Part shown: positions 1-7,127 of the stretch, piece by piece
Numbering within the stretch: position 1 is the stretch's first letter
How the letters are laid out: each line of letters opens with the position of its first letter
Assembly (NCBI GenBank): GCA_023416455.1
Contig: JAEZHQ010000376.1
Location: 1-23,402 of the forward strand
Reading direction: 5' to 3'
Origin: Pseudomonadota bacterium
Lineage (GTDB): Bacteria; Pseudomonadota; Alphaproteobacteria; Azospirillales; Azospirillaceae
DNA: 23,402 nucleotides
Made by a program: the position numbers and the translations under genes
Notes under the pieces: generated by a model
What the model saw: the letters and a program-made list of their open reading frames with translations, nothing else
What the model was told of the DNA's origin: nothing
Databases searched by the model: none

Positions 1-2
1 CA

Positions 3-314
3 CCGGTGGTGATGCGGGAGGCGGAAGCGATGAGCATTCGGATCGACATCGAAAGCAACGAGTATCTGCGCAGCGTGTTCGCCAAGGGCGAGGAGAAGGG
101 CAAGGCCGAAGGCAAAGCGGAAGGCAAAGCGGAAGGCAAGGCCGAGGGCAAGGCGGAGACGCTGCTGCGGCTTTTGGAGCGCCGCTTCCCGCCGGTCCCG
201 GAGGCGCGGCGGGCGCAGGTGCGGGCGGCCGCTCCGGAACAGCTCGACGCCTGGCTGGACGCCGTGCTCGACGCCTCAAGCCTGGACGCGGTGTTCGCGG
301 CAAGGACGCACTGA
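3..314 (+). CDS. C-terminal part of an Rpn-family/DUF4351-like protein (5' end outside window)
   Basis: The reading frame is open to the left edge, so this is probably the tail of a longer gene. About 103 residues are visible: a segment ending in an acidic/basic linker, five GKAE tetrapeptides, then a helical tail (LLRLLERRFPPVP...LDAWLDAVLDASSLDAVFA). That tail is the pattern seen at the end of Rpn-family (PD-(D/E)XK 'transposase_31') proteins carrying DUF4351. The nuclease domain itself would lie off the window, so activity cannot be judged. An internal ATG at 30 has a good Shine-Dalgarno sequence (GGGAGG at 16-21, 8 nt spacing) and could start a separate 95-residue C-terminal product. The gene converges on the minus-strand marR gene. 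The family call rests on the tail alone and is moderate. Confidence 0.6.
   Translation, partial: PVVMREAEAMSIRIDIESNEYLRSVFAKGEEKGKAEGKAEGKAEGKAEGKAETLLRLLERRFPPVPEARRAQVRAAAPEQLDAWLDAVLDASSLDAVFAARTH
99..158 (+). repeat. Five 12-bp in-frame repeats encoding GKAE
   Basis: Five consecutive 12-bp units read Gly-Lys-Ala-Glu. The units differ only at wobble positions (aag/aaa, gcc/gcg, gaa/gag), so they are diverged copies rather than a fresh expansion. Since 12 is a multiple of three, gain or loss of a unit keeps the frame. Such linkers are common before the C-terminal helices of Rpn-like proteins. Confidence 0.9.
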
Positions 315-390
315 CCGGCCTGCGGTACCCTCGCGGGCGGGGAGCCGGCCCCCGGCCGAGGTCGCGGCGGGTGGTGGCGCAACGGCGGGG

Positions 391-777
391 TCAGGCGGAG
401 CGGGCTTGGCGGCCGGGGCCGCGGGCGGCATCGCCCTGGCCGACGATGGCGCGCAGCTCGTCGAGGAAGGCGCGGCCGTTCGGGGTGAGGCTGACGATCT
501 TGCGGCGGCGCTCGCGCGGGTCTTCCTGGGCCTGGACCAGATCCAGCCCAGCCTTGCCGAAGCTGTGCCAGCGGCTGAGCGCGGCGACGTTGCGCGAGGC
601 GGAGGATTGGGCGATGCCCAGGCGGTCCGCAAGCTCGCCGATCGAAATCCCTTCGTTCTGCGCCACCGTCATGAAGGACAGCGCGTACTGGATCGGCAGG
701 TCGGGGTCGAGCTTGCGGAACGCCTCAAGCACATGGACGACGGTGGCCGCCTCGTCAGGACGGGCGCGGGCCGGCAT
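391..777 (-). CDS. MarR-family transcriptional regulator
   Basis: This 128-residue protein is the usual size for MarR regulators. It has an N-terminal dimerisation helix, a winged helix-turn-helix (residues about 45-68, ISIGELADRLGIAQSSASRNV), a charged wing (DPRERRRKIVSLTPNG, about 87-101) and a short C-terminal helix. I chose the ATG at 777 because GGAGGG lies 7 nt upstream. An in-frame ATG at 840 would add 21 low-complexity residues and has no better ribosome site. The start lies inside the 3' end of a small upstream ORF (stop at 755), which suggests translational coupling. The ligand and targets are unknown. An autoregulatory role is possible but not shown. No efflux or catabolic gene is directly adjacent on the same strand. 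Confidence 0.85.
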   Translation of the reverse strand: MPARARPDEAATVVHVLEAFRKLDPDLPIQYALSFMTVAQNEGISIGELADRLGIAQSSASRNVAALSRWHSFGKAGLDLVQAQEDPRERRRKIVSLTPNGRAFLDELRAIVGQGDAARGPGRQARSA

Positions 778-955
778 CAGCGAGCCCTCCGGTCCGCGGC
801 CCCCACCGGGCCGGCGTGTAGATGATGTGCAGGCGTCCAAGCCATATCACGAATTCCCCGTTTTCCCGCCGGAGGTCGAAGAAACCGTCCGGAGAAGCCC
901 AAAGGGCGTGTTCAACGAAGATTGAACGGCCGCAAAAGCCCAGAAAGACACTCAT
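755..955 (-). CDS. Small hypothetical protein upstream of and overlapping marR
   Basis: A 66-residue ORF with a mixed hydrophobic/acidic composition that looks coding (FLGFCGRSIFVEHALWASP, then FDLRRENGEFVIWLGRLHIIY). This differs from the Arg/Pro-rich shadow frames around it. The ATG at 955 follows GAGAGG with about 5 nt spacing. Its stop lies 23 nt inside the downstream marR gene, so the two are probably co-transcribed and possibly coupled. I recognise no domain. It could be a conserved small protein of this lineage or a leader cistron for marR. Confidence rests on composition, ribosome site and gene arrangement only. Confidence 0.5.
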   Translation of the reverse strand: MSVFLGFCGRSIFVEHALWASPDGFFDLRRENGEFVIWLGRLHIIYTPARWGPRTGGLADAGPRPS

Positions 956-1088
956 TGGATCCTCTCGATATCCGGAATTCGCTTGCGGAACTGGGGGCCT
1001 GCGCCGAGGGCGGGGTGGCATGGCGGGTAGCTCGCATGGCGGGGTCGCTGTATCGGTGGGACCAATTGGTCGGTACGACGGCTTTCAT
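912..1088 (-). CDS. Possible short leader ORF
   Basis: A 58-codon ORF starting ATG AAA GCC GTC at 1088, with a textbook AGGAG six nt before the start. It ends at 912 and overlaps the following small ORF by 44 nt in another frame. The first 17 residues (MKAVVPTNWSHRYSDPA) look protein-like and the rest is low-complexity. The strong ribosome site is the main argument. It may be a leader peptide for the small ORF and marR behind it, or chance. Confidence 0.25.
   Translation of the reverse strand: MKAVVPTNWSHRYSDPAMRATRHATPPSAQAPSSASEFRISRGSNECLSGLLRPFNLR
1060..1071. promoter_or_regulatory. 12-bp perfect palindrome upstream of the marR transcription unit
   Basis: GACCAATTGGTC is self-complementary and lies about 105 nt upstream of the small ORF that precedes marR. 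A related half (ACCAATCGG on the minus strand) occurs near 1144-1153. It could be an operator, but it also falls within the possible leader ORF, so its role is open. Confidence 0.25.
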
Positions 1089-1184
1089 CACGGTCTCCTG
1101 GGTGCGGTTGGTTGGCAGAGGTGGTCATGGTGGCGGGGGCCGGCCGATTGGTGCCGGCGGCTCCGCAAGATCAGCTATCGCCGG

Positions 1185-1385
1185 TCAGCGGTAAGCTTGC
1201 AAGCTGAAAAATGTCCTGGCGTCCGATAGGTTCCGTTCCCGGATGTATTCGGCCGGGTAGGGGATGGGGTCGGCGCCGGTCAGCCCGATGTCGCGCCGGA
1301 GATGGTCGCACAGCCGCTCCGTTCCGGCGGCATCGCCGCCGGAATCGAGCCATCTCCGCCGCAGGGCGTTCCAAAGGGTCGGCAT
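1185..1385 (-). CDS. DUF1127-type small protein
   Basis: A 66-residue protein with an N-terminal basic helix (WNALRRRWLDSGG) and the core CDHLRRDIGLTGAD. This closely follows the 'LxRDIGLTRAD' signature of DUF1127 proteins, small Arg-rich proteins abundant in Alphaproteobacteria, some of which act in RNA turnover and phosphate or carbon metabolism. The ATG at 1385 has AGGAG 8 nt upstream. A TTGACG -35-like hexamer and an inverted repeat precede it, so it is probably expressed as a single gene divergent from the aldo/keto reductase. The C-terminal extension (RERNLSDARTFFSLQAYR) is not part of the canonical motif. Confidence 0.6.
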   Translation of the reverse strand: MPTLWNALRRRWLDSGGDAAGTERLCDHLRRDIGLTGADPIPYPAEYIRERNLSDARTFFSLQAYR

Positions 1386-1412
1386 CGCTGGTTCTCCTGT
1401 TTGCAGAGACGC

Positions 1413-1436
1413 AATTCATCCTATATCGGATGATTT
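1413..1436. promoter_or_regulatory. Inverted repeat in the DUF1127/dkgB divergent promoter region
   Basis: Arms AATTCATCC and GGATGATTT (8 of 9 pairs) flank the spacer TATATC. On the minus strand a TTGACG hexamer (1438-1443) lies immediately upstream, with a weak GATGAA at 17-bp spacing, so the repeat occupies the space between -35 and -10 of the DUF1127 gene. On the plus strand TTGCAG and TATATC are a possible weak promoter for the reductase. The arrangement is typical of a repressor operator; the regulator is unknown. Confidence 0.4.
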
Positions 1437-1583
1437 GCGTCAAGCCCGTCCCGCCAGCCTCGCCGCAACGCGGTGGGCCGGAGGACTGTTCGTCCGAAGG
1501 AGCCTGGCGCTGTGGAGGAGAGCGCTCCGCGGCCGCGCCCCCCGGCCTTCCGAACCGCCTGACCTGTGAGAGAGATCCGATCG

Positions 1584-2408
1584 ATGCACACCATCACCGC
1601 CAACGGCGCCGCCATCCCCGCGCTCGGCTTCGGCACCTTCCGCGTCAGCGGACCCGACGCCCTGCGGATGGTCCCGCATGTCCTCAGGCTCGGCTACCGC
1701 CACATCGACACCGCGCAGATCTACGGCAACGAGGCCGAGGTCGGCGAGGGGATCGCCGTCTCCGGCGTCCCGCGCGCCGACGTCTTCCTCACCACCAAGG
1801 TCTGGGTCGACAACTACCGGCACGACGCCTTGGTCCGCTCGGTCGACGACAGCCTCCGGAAGCTGCGGACCGACCACGTCGATCTCCTCCTGCTGCACTG
1901 GCCGAACGAGGCCGTGCCGCTGGCCGAGCCGGTCGCCGCGCTGAACGCCGTGCGGGCGGCGGGCAAGGCCCGCAGCATCGGCGTCAGCAACTTCCCGACC
2001 GCGCTGATGGCGGAAGCGATCCGCCTCAGCGACGCGCCGATCGTCACCAACCAGATCGAATACCATCCCTATCTGAACCAGGACGTCGTCCTCGACGCGG
2101 CGCGCCGGGCCGGCCTGTCCGTCACGGCCTACTACGCCATGGCGGACGGAAAGGTCTTCGGCGATCCCGTGCTGAAGGCGATCGCCGCCCGTCACGGCCG
2201 GAGCGTCGCGCAGGTCGTCCTGCGCTGGATCCTGCAACAGGACGGGCTGATCGCCCTGACCAAGACGGTGGGGGAGGCGCGCGCGGCGGAGAACCTCGCG
2301 GTCTTCGACTTTGCGCTTCCCGCCGAGGACATGGCGGCCATCCGCGCGCTGGCCCGCCCGGACGGGCGGATCCTCAGCCCCGCGGGGCTGGCCCCGGCGT
2401 GGGACTGA
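1584..2408 (+). CDS. dkgB: Aldo/keto reductase, 2,5-diketo-D-gluconate reductase B-like
   Basis: A cytoplasmic NADPH-dependent reductase of 274 residues, the normal AKR length. The catalytic tetrad is visible: Asp42 and Tyr47 (YRHIDTAQIYGN), Lys72 (LTTKVW) and His105 (LLLHWPN). GVSNF and NQIEYHPYL motifs follow. The C-terminus RILSPAGLAPAWD closely resembles the end of E. coli DkgB, which reduces 2,5-diketo-D-gluconate and small aldehydes such as methylglyoxal. I chose the ATG at 1584 because it places MHTITANGAAIPALGFGTF at the family start; GAGAGA lies about 9 nt upstream. A GTG at 1566 would add six residues. The true substrate cannot be read from the sequence. The gene converges on the RND permease, with 40 nt between them containing the palindrome GGCCCGGGCC. 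Confidence 0.88.
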   Translation: MHTITANGAAIPALGFGTFRVSGPDALRMVPHVLRLGYRHIDTAQIYGNEAEVGEGIAVSGVPRADVFLTTKVWVDNYRHDALVRSVDDSLRKLRTDHVDLLLLHWPNEAVPLAEPVAALNAVRAAGKARSIGVSNFPTALMAEAIRLSDAPIVTNQIEYHPYLNQDVVLDAARRAGLSVTAYYAMADGKVFGDPVLKAIAARHGRSVAQVVLRWILQQDGLIALTKTVGEARAAENLAVFDFALPAEDMAAIRALARPDGRILSPAGLAPAWD

Positions 2409-2448
2409 GCGCGGCCCGGGCCAGCCCCTGTCCGCGGGCGGGGGACCG

Positions 2449-5400
2449 CTACTCCGCGGGCTGGGCCAGCGCGTCGTCGGCCTCGCCGCGGTGGGCACGG
2501 GAGCGGGCGATCAGCGTGTAGGCGGTGGGGACGACGAACAGGGTCAGGATGGTGCCGAGCGTCATGCCGCCGACGATCACCCAGCCGATCTGCTGGCGGC
2601 TCTCCGCGCCGGCCCCCTCGGCCAGGGCGAGCGGCACGGCGCCCAGAACCATGGCGCCGGTGGTCATCAGGATCGGCCGCAGGCGAAGCACCGCCGCCTC
2701 GACGACCGCCGCCAGCTTGGCCTTGCCGCGGTCCTGGAGCTGGTTGGCGAACTCGACGATCAGGATGCCGTGCTTGGTGATCAGGCCGACCAGCGTGACC
2801 AGCCCGATCTGGCTGTAGACGTTGAGCGTGCCGCCGGTGAGATAGAGCGCCAGCAGCGCCCCGGTCATCGACAGCGGCACCGTCAGCATGATGATCAGGG
2901 GGTCGATGAAGCTCTCGAACTGCGCCGCCAGCACCAGATAGATGAAGGCCAGCGCCAGCACGAAGACGAACAGCAGGCTGGCGCCGGTCTCCCGGAACTC
3001 CCGGCTCTGGCCGGCGTAGTCGGTCTGCACGCCCCGGGGCAGGACCTCGTCGGCGGCCTGCTGGAGGAAGGCCAGCGCCTCGCCGAGCGAGGTGCCCGGC
3101 GCCAGGTTGGCGGTGATCGTCGCCGAGCGGAGCTGGTTGAAGCGGTTCAGCTCCTTGGGGGCCACCGTCTCGCTGGTGGAGACGAGGTTGGAGAGCTGGA
3201 CCATGGTCCCGTCCCGGCCGCGGACGTAGATGCGGCTCAGATCCTGGGGCGTGTTGCGGTCCTGGCCGGCCAGCCGGAGGATGACGTCGTACTGTTCGCC
3301 GTTCTGCTCGAAGCGGGTCACCTGGCGGCCGCCGAGCATGGTCTCCAGCGTGCGCCCGACGGTGGAGACCTGCACGCCGGCGTCGGTGACCTTGTCCCGG
3401 TTCATCGCCACTTCGAGCTGCGGCTTGTTCAGCTTGAGGTCGGTGTCGACCCCGACGAGGCCGCGGTAGCCGCGGGCCTTCTCCAGCATGCGCTCCACAT
3501 GCTCCTGGAGCTGGGCGTAGGTGCCCGAGGTCTGGATGACGAACTCCACCGGCCGGCTCGACGCCCGCTGGCCCAGCGAGGGCGGGTTGACGGGAACGAT
3601 CGACATGCCGGCGATGCGCTCCAGCTGGGGCTGAAGCCCGGCGACGATGGCCTGCTGCTTGCGGTCGCGCTCCTCCCAGTCCTTGAGGCGGGCGAAGGCG
3701 ATGTTGCGCGTCACCTCCGGCCAGCCGGCGACGACGATGTAGCTCTCGACCTCCGGCACGCCGGAAAGGATCGTCTCGAGCTGGCCCGAATAGCGGGCGG
3801 TGTAGTCGATGGTGGCGCCCTCGGGCGCGGTGCCGAAGGCGCGGATGACGCCGCGGTCCTCCACGGGCGCCAGCTCCGACTTGATGTTGGCGAAGAGGAA
3901 GACGCTGGCGCCGGCAACGGCGAGACCCACCAGCACGACCAGCCAGCGGGCGCGCAGGGTCAGCGCCAGCGTCCGGCGGTAGCCGCTCTCCATCCCGGCG
4001 AAGAGCCGCTCCAGCAGGGTGTAGAGGCGCCCGTGGCTCTCGTGCGCGCGCACCAGCTTCGCGCACATCATGGGGGTGAGGGTGAGGGCGACGAAGCCCG
4101 AGACCAGCACCGCCCCCGCCAGCGTCAGGGCGAATTCGAGGAACAGGCGCCCGGTGCGCCCCGGCGCGAAGGCCACCGGCGCGTACACCGCGGCCAGGGT
4201 CAGGGTCATGGCGACGACCGCGAGGCCGATCTCCCGCGTGCCGACGATGGCGGCGGTGGTCGGGCGGCTGCCCTCCTCGACGTGCCGGTGGATGTTCTCC
4301 AGCACGACGATGGCGTCGTCCACCACCAGCCCGATGGCCAGCACCATGGCGAGCAGGGTCAGCGTGTTGACGGTGAAGCCCAGCGCGTACATCAGCGCGA
4401 AGGTCGTCACCAGCGACACCGGGATGGTGACGATGGGGATCAGCGAGGCCCGCAGAGAGCGCAGGAAGAAGAGGATGACCAGCACGACGAGGACGATGGC
4501 CTCGATCACGGTGTGGAACACCGCCTTGATCGAGCGGTCGATGAAGACCGAGCTGTCGTAGGCGACCGCCGCCTGCATGCCCTCGGGCAGCCCGTCGACG
4601 ACCTCGGGCAGGACGCCGCGGACCGCGTTGGAGACGTCGAGCGGGTTGGCGGTCGCCTGCTTGACGATGCCGATCGAGATCGAGTTGCGTCCGTCGGAGC
4701 GGCTGATCCGGCGGTCGTCCGCGGCGCCCAGCTCGACCTCGCCGATGTCCCGGACGCGGACCGGGAAGCCGTCGGCCTGCTTGACCACCACGGCGCCGAA
4801 CTGGTCGGGCGTGACGAGGCCGGTGCGGGAGAGGACGGTGAACTCGCGGTCGCGCCCCTCGATCCGGCCCGAGGGAATCTCGATGTTCTGGGCGCGCAGC
4901 GCCTCCTCCACGTCCTGGATCGTCAGGCCGTAGGCGGCCAGCCGGTCGCGGTCGATCCAGATCCGCATGGCGTAGCGGCGCTCGCCGAGGATGGTGACGT
5001 CGGCCACGCCGGGCAGGTTCTTGAACTGGTCGATGACGTAGCGGTCGAGATAGTCGGTGATCTCCAGCGCCGACATCCGGTCGCTGGTGAAGGGCATGAA
5101 CATGATCGGCTGGGCGTCGGCCTCGACCTTGGCGATGACCGGCTCGTCGATCTCGTCGGGCAGGCGCCCGCGCACCCGCCCGACGCGGTCGCGGACGTCG
5201 CTCGCCGCCACGTCCGGGTCGATGGTGGAGCGGAAGGTGACGGTGATCCGGCTGGTCTCCGCCCGGCTGATCGAGGTCAGCGTGTCGATGCCCTCGATGC
5301 CGGCGATCGACCCTTCGAGCACCTGCGTCACCTGCGTCTCGATGATCTCGGCCGAGGCGCCGGGGTAGGTCGTGACCACCGAGACCACGGGCTCGTCGAT

Positions 5401-5517
5401 GTTCGGGTACTCGCGGACCGTCAGCCGCTCGTAGCTGACCGCGCCGAGGAGGACCAGCACGAGGCTCATCACCGTCGCGAAGACGGGGCGGCGAACGCAG
5501 ATCTCGGAGATGCGCAT
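2449..5517 (-). CDS. RND efflux transporter permease (HAE1 family)
   Basis: A 1022-residue inner-membrane proton-driven drug pump of the AcrB/MexB type, full length. The N-terminus (MRISEICVRRPVFATVMSLVL) is the standard first membrane helix. Two periplasmic loops separate groups of helices. The TM4 proton-relay pair is present as Asp400-Asp401 (GLVVDDAIVVLENI), and the TM10 region has the matching lysine (LITKHGILIVEFANQ). The ATG at 5517 lies 5 nt after the stop of the membrane fusion gene, so the two are one operon. The outer-membrane TolC-like channel is not in the window and is presumably supplied from elsewhere. The substrate is unknown. The large open frame on the opposite strand is a GC-rich shadow. 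Confidence 0.95.
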   Translation of the reverse strand: MRISEICVRRPVFATVMSLVLVLLGAVSYERLTVREYPNIDEPVVSVVTTYPGASAEIIETQVTQVLEGSIAGIEGIDTLTSISRAETSRITVTFRSTIDPDVAASDVRDRVGRVRGRLPDEIDEPVIAKVEADAQPIMFMPFTSDRMSALEITDYLDRYVIDQFKNLPGVADVTILGERRYAMRIWIDRDRLAAYGLTIQDVEEALRAQNIEIPSGRIEGRDREFTVLSRTGLVTPDQFGAVVVKQADGFPVRVRDIGEVELGAADDRRISRSDGRNSISIGIVKQATANPLDVSNAVRGVLPEVVDGLPEGMQAAVAYDSSVFIDRSIKAVFHTVIEAIVLVVLVILFFLRSLRASLIPIVTIPVSLVTTFALMYALGFTVNTLTLLAMVLAIGLVVDDAIVVLENIHRHVEEGSRPTTAAIVGTREIGLAVVAMTLTLAAVYAPVAFAPGRTGRLFLEFALTLAGAVLVSGFVALTLTPMMCAKLVRAHESHGRLYTLLERLFAGMESGYRRTLALTLRARWLVVLVGLAVAGASVFLFANIKSELAPVEDRGVIRAFGTAPEGATIDYTARYSGQLETILSGVPEVESYIVVAGWPEVTRNIAFARLKDWEERDRKQQAIVAGLQPQLERIAGMSIVPVNPPSLGQRASSRPVEFVIQTSGTYAQLQEHVERMLEKARGYRGLVGVDTDLKLNKPQLEVAMNRDKVTDAGVQVSTVGRTLETMLGGRQVTRFEQNGEQYDVILRLAGQDRNTPQDLSRIYVRGRDGTMVQLSNLVSTSETVAPKELNRFNQLRSATITANLAPGTSLGEALAFLQQAADEVLPRGVQTDYAGQSREFRETGASLLFVFVLALAFIYLVLAAQFESFIDPLIIMLTVPLSMTGALLALYLTGGTLNVYSQIGLVTLVGLITKHGILIVEFANQLQDRGKAKLAAVVEAAVLRLRPILMTTGAMVLGAVPLALAEGAGAESRQQIGWVIVGGMTLGTILTLFVVPTAYTLIARSRAHRGEADDALAQPAE

Positions 5518-5522
5518 GGGCG

Positions 5523-6614
5523 TCAGACCCGGGGCGTGGAGTTGACGATCTCGACCGGCAGGCCGTTGCGCAGGCGCTGCTGGCCGGCCGTCACCACGGT
5601 GTCGGCGGCGGTGATCCCTTCCAGCACCTCGACTTCGCCGGCCCGGCGCTGGCCGATGCGGACGGCGACCGCCTGGGCCTTGCCATCGACGACGCGGTAG
5701 ACGAGGCGCCGCTCGCCCTGGGCGACGATCGCCCCTTCCGGCACCAGCAGGGCGTTCTCGCGCCGGGCGGCGGTGATGGCCACCCGCACGAAGAGGCCGG
5801 GGCGCAGGTCGTCGTCCTTGTTGGGGATCAGGGCGCGCACGCGGATGGCACGGCCGTTGACGTCGACCTGGGGATCGATCGCGTAGATCTCGCCCGTGAA
5901 GCTGCGGTCGGGAATGGCGTCGGCGGTGACCCGGATCGACTGCCCGGTCCGGATCGAGGACAGCATCGTCTCGGGCACGCGGAAGTCCACCTTCAGCGGG
6001 TCGAGGCTCTGGATCGTCACCAGCGCCTCGCCCCGCGTCACGAACTCGCCCGGCCCGACCGAGCGCAGGCCGAGGATGCCGGCGAAGGGCGCGCGGATCG
6101 TCGCCTTGTCGAGGCGGGTGCGCGCGAGGTCGTTGGCGGCCCGGGCCAGTTGCAGGGCGGCCAGCGCCTCGTCGCGGGCGCGCTGGGTGCCGGAGCGCTG
6201 CTGGAACAGCGTGTGGGAGCGTTCGTAATTGGCCTGCGCCAGGGTCAGGTTCGCCTGGGCCTGGGCCAGCTCGGCACGCAGGATGGAGTCGTCGAGGTGG
6301 ATCAGGATCTGGCCGGCCTCGGCCTTGCGCCCTTCCTCCAGAAGGATTTGCGACACGCGCCCCTCGATCTCCGGGGCGATCACCACCGACTCGTTGGCCT
6401 GCAACGAGCCGACCGCGCCGATCTCCTCGACCACCGTGGCGGCGCGGACGGGCGCCACCTCGACCGCGACGCGGCTCGCCGGCTGGGTCTGTGCCGGCGC
6501 CGTGGGTGCCGCTCCCTGGGCCAGGGCCGGGTGGCCGCCGAACTGCCGGTAGGTGGCGGCTCCGACGATGCCCAAAGCCGCGACTCCGACCAGTGCGAGC
6601 GCTCGCTTGTCCAT
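5523..6614 (-). CDS. RND efflux membrane fusion protein (periplasmic adaptor)
   Basis: A 363-residue adaptor that would link the inner-membrane RND pump to an outer-membrane channel. It begins with a membrane anchor (residues about 5-22, ALALVGVAALGIVGAATY) with no lipobox. A lipoyl/barrel-sandwich half follows (GSLQANESVVIAPEIEGRV), then an alpha-helical hairpin (ELAQAQANLTLAQANYERS...ALQLARAANDLARTRL), the second lipoyl half (IRAPFAGILGLRSVGPGEFV), a beta-barrel and a membrane-proximal domain. I chose the ATG at 6614, which follows AAGGA. The longer upstream frame crosses the promoter. It is the first gene of the pump operon and lies directly downstream of the 6654-6668 palindrome. Confidence 0.93.
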   Translation of the reverse strand: MDKRALALVGVAALGIVGAATYRQFGGHPALAQGAAPTAPAQTQPASRVAVEVAPVRAATVVEEIGAVGSLQANESVVIAPEIEGRVSQILLEEGRKAEAGQILIHLDDSILRAELAQAQANLTLAQANYERSHTLFQQRSGTQRARDEALAALQLARAANDLARTRLDKATIRAPFAGILGLRSVGPGEFVTRGEALVTIQSLDPLKVDFRVPETMLSSIRTGQSIRVTADAIPDRSFTGEIYAIDPQVDVNGRAIRVRALIPNKDDDLRPGLFVRVAITAARRENALLVPEGAIVAQGERRLVYRVVDGKAQAVAVRIGQRRAGEVEVLEGITAADTVVTAGQQRLRNGLPVEIVNSTPRV

Positions 6615-6653
6615 GGGATCCTTGCAATCTTGGAGGAGGACGTCACAAGCTAT

Positions 6654-6668
6654 ACTGGACCGTCCAGT
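6654..6668. promoter_or_regulatory. TetR-type operator in the RND pump promoter
   Basis: Perfect 7-bp arms ACTGGAC and GTCCAGT surround one central base. On the minus strand a TATAGC hexamer directly follows the palindrome, with a weak -35 (GTCGAA) upstream, so the palindrome fills the promoter spacer. This layout and sequence type are typical of AcrR/TetR-family control of RND operons. No TetR-family gene lies in the window, so the repressor must be elsewhere. Confidence 0.6.
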
Positions 6669-6878
6669 TTTTCGACTCTTCCTGTCATATGTTGACGCCC
6701 GCCGACCGATCAAGAACGGCCGGAGGTCCGGCGGCGTGGGCCGGGACCGGGGCCGGGGGTGCGGACGGACGATGCGCAAGGAATTTGGCGGCAACGTGGC
6801 GGGCCGCGCCGCCGGGCCGCGCGCCCCCGCAACGGCCGGCCCCGTCCGGTGTTACGGGAGGGAGTGGAGGGACCGACC

Positions 6879-7070
6879 ATGACGACGCGCCGCACCCCGC
6901 CGCCCGCCCGGCCGCCCGACGGCGGGCTCAGGCCCTTCGCCCGCCCCGACGGCTCCTGCCTCGGCCGGCGCCCCGGGTCCGAGGACGAGGGAGACGGGCC
7001 GGTGCCCCCGGCACCGGCCGGGCCGGAGGATCCGCCGGCCGATCCGGCCGAGCCCCGGAATCCGGCGTAA
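6879..7070 (+). CDS. Possible small proline-rich protein
   Basis: A 63-residue ORF starting MTTRRTPPPARPPDGG. GGAGGG lies 7 nt before the ATG at 6879, a strong ribosome site. The product is rich in Pro, Gly, Asp and Arg, has one Cys, and shows no domain, signal peptide or membrane segment. It is the only candidate gene between the pump operon and glfT1, to which it is convergent. High-GC DNA makes such ORFs by chance, so the ribosome site is the main support. Confidence 0.35.
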   Translation: MTTRRTPPPARPPDGGLRPFARPDGSCLGRRPGSEDEGDGPVPPAPAGPEDPPADPAEPRNPA

Positions 7071-7090
7071 CCCCGGCCTTTGCGGCCCCG

Positions 7091-7127
7091 TTCACCGCCC
7101 TACCTTCACCGCCCTACCTTCACCGCC
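7091..7127. repeat. 14-bp tandem repeat, 2.6 copies, at the end of glfT1
   Basis: The unit TTCACCGCCCTACC occurs at 7091-7104 and 7105-7118, with a 9-nt partial copy at 7119-7127. Read on the minus strand each copy contains GGCGGTGA, and the glfT1 stop codon is the TGA of the first copy reached. The 14-bp period shifts frame at each copy. A copy-number change could therefore alter the C-terminal end, although the first copy already terminates translation. Confidence 0.8.

Noticed and set aside
922..1194. Plus-strand frame opposite the small ORFs before marR
   Set aside because: No ribosome site and Gly/Arg-rich composition. The minus-strand small ORFs have better ribosome sites.
2311..5700. 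An open frame of more than 1100 codons on the plus strand opposite the RND permease
   Set aside because: Its product is dominated by Asp/Gly/Arg/His/Gln runs typical of the antisense of a GC-rich gene, and the minus strand encodes an unmistakable full-length RND permease.
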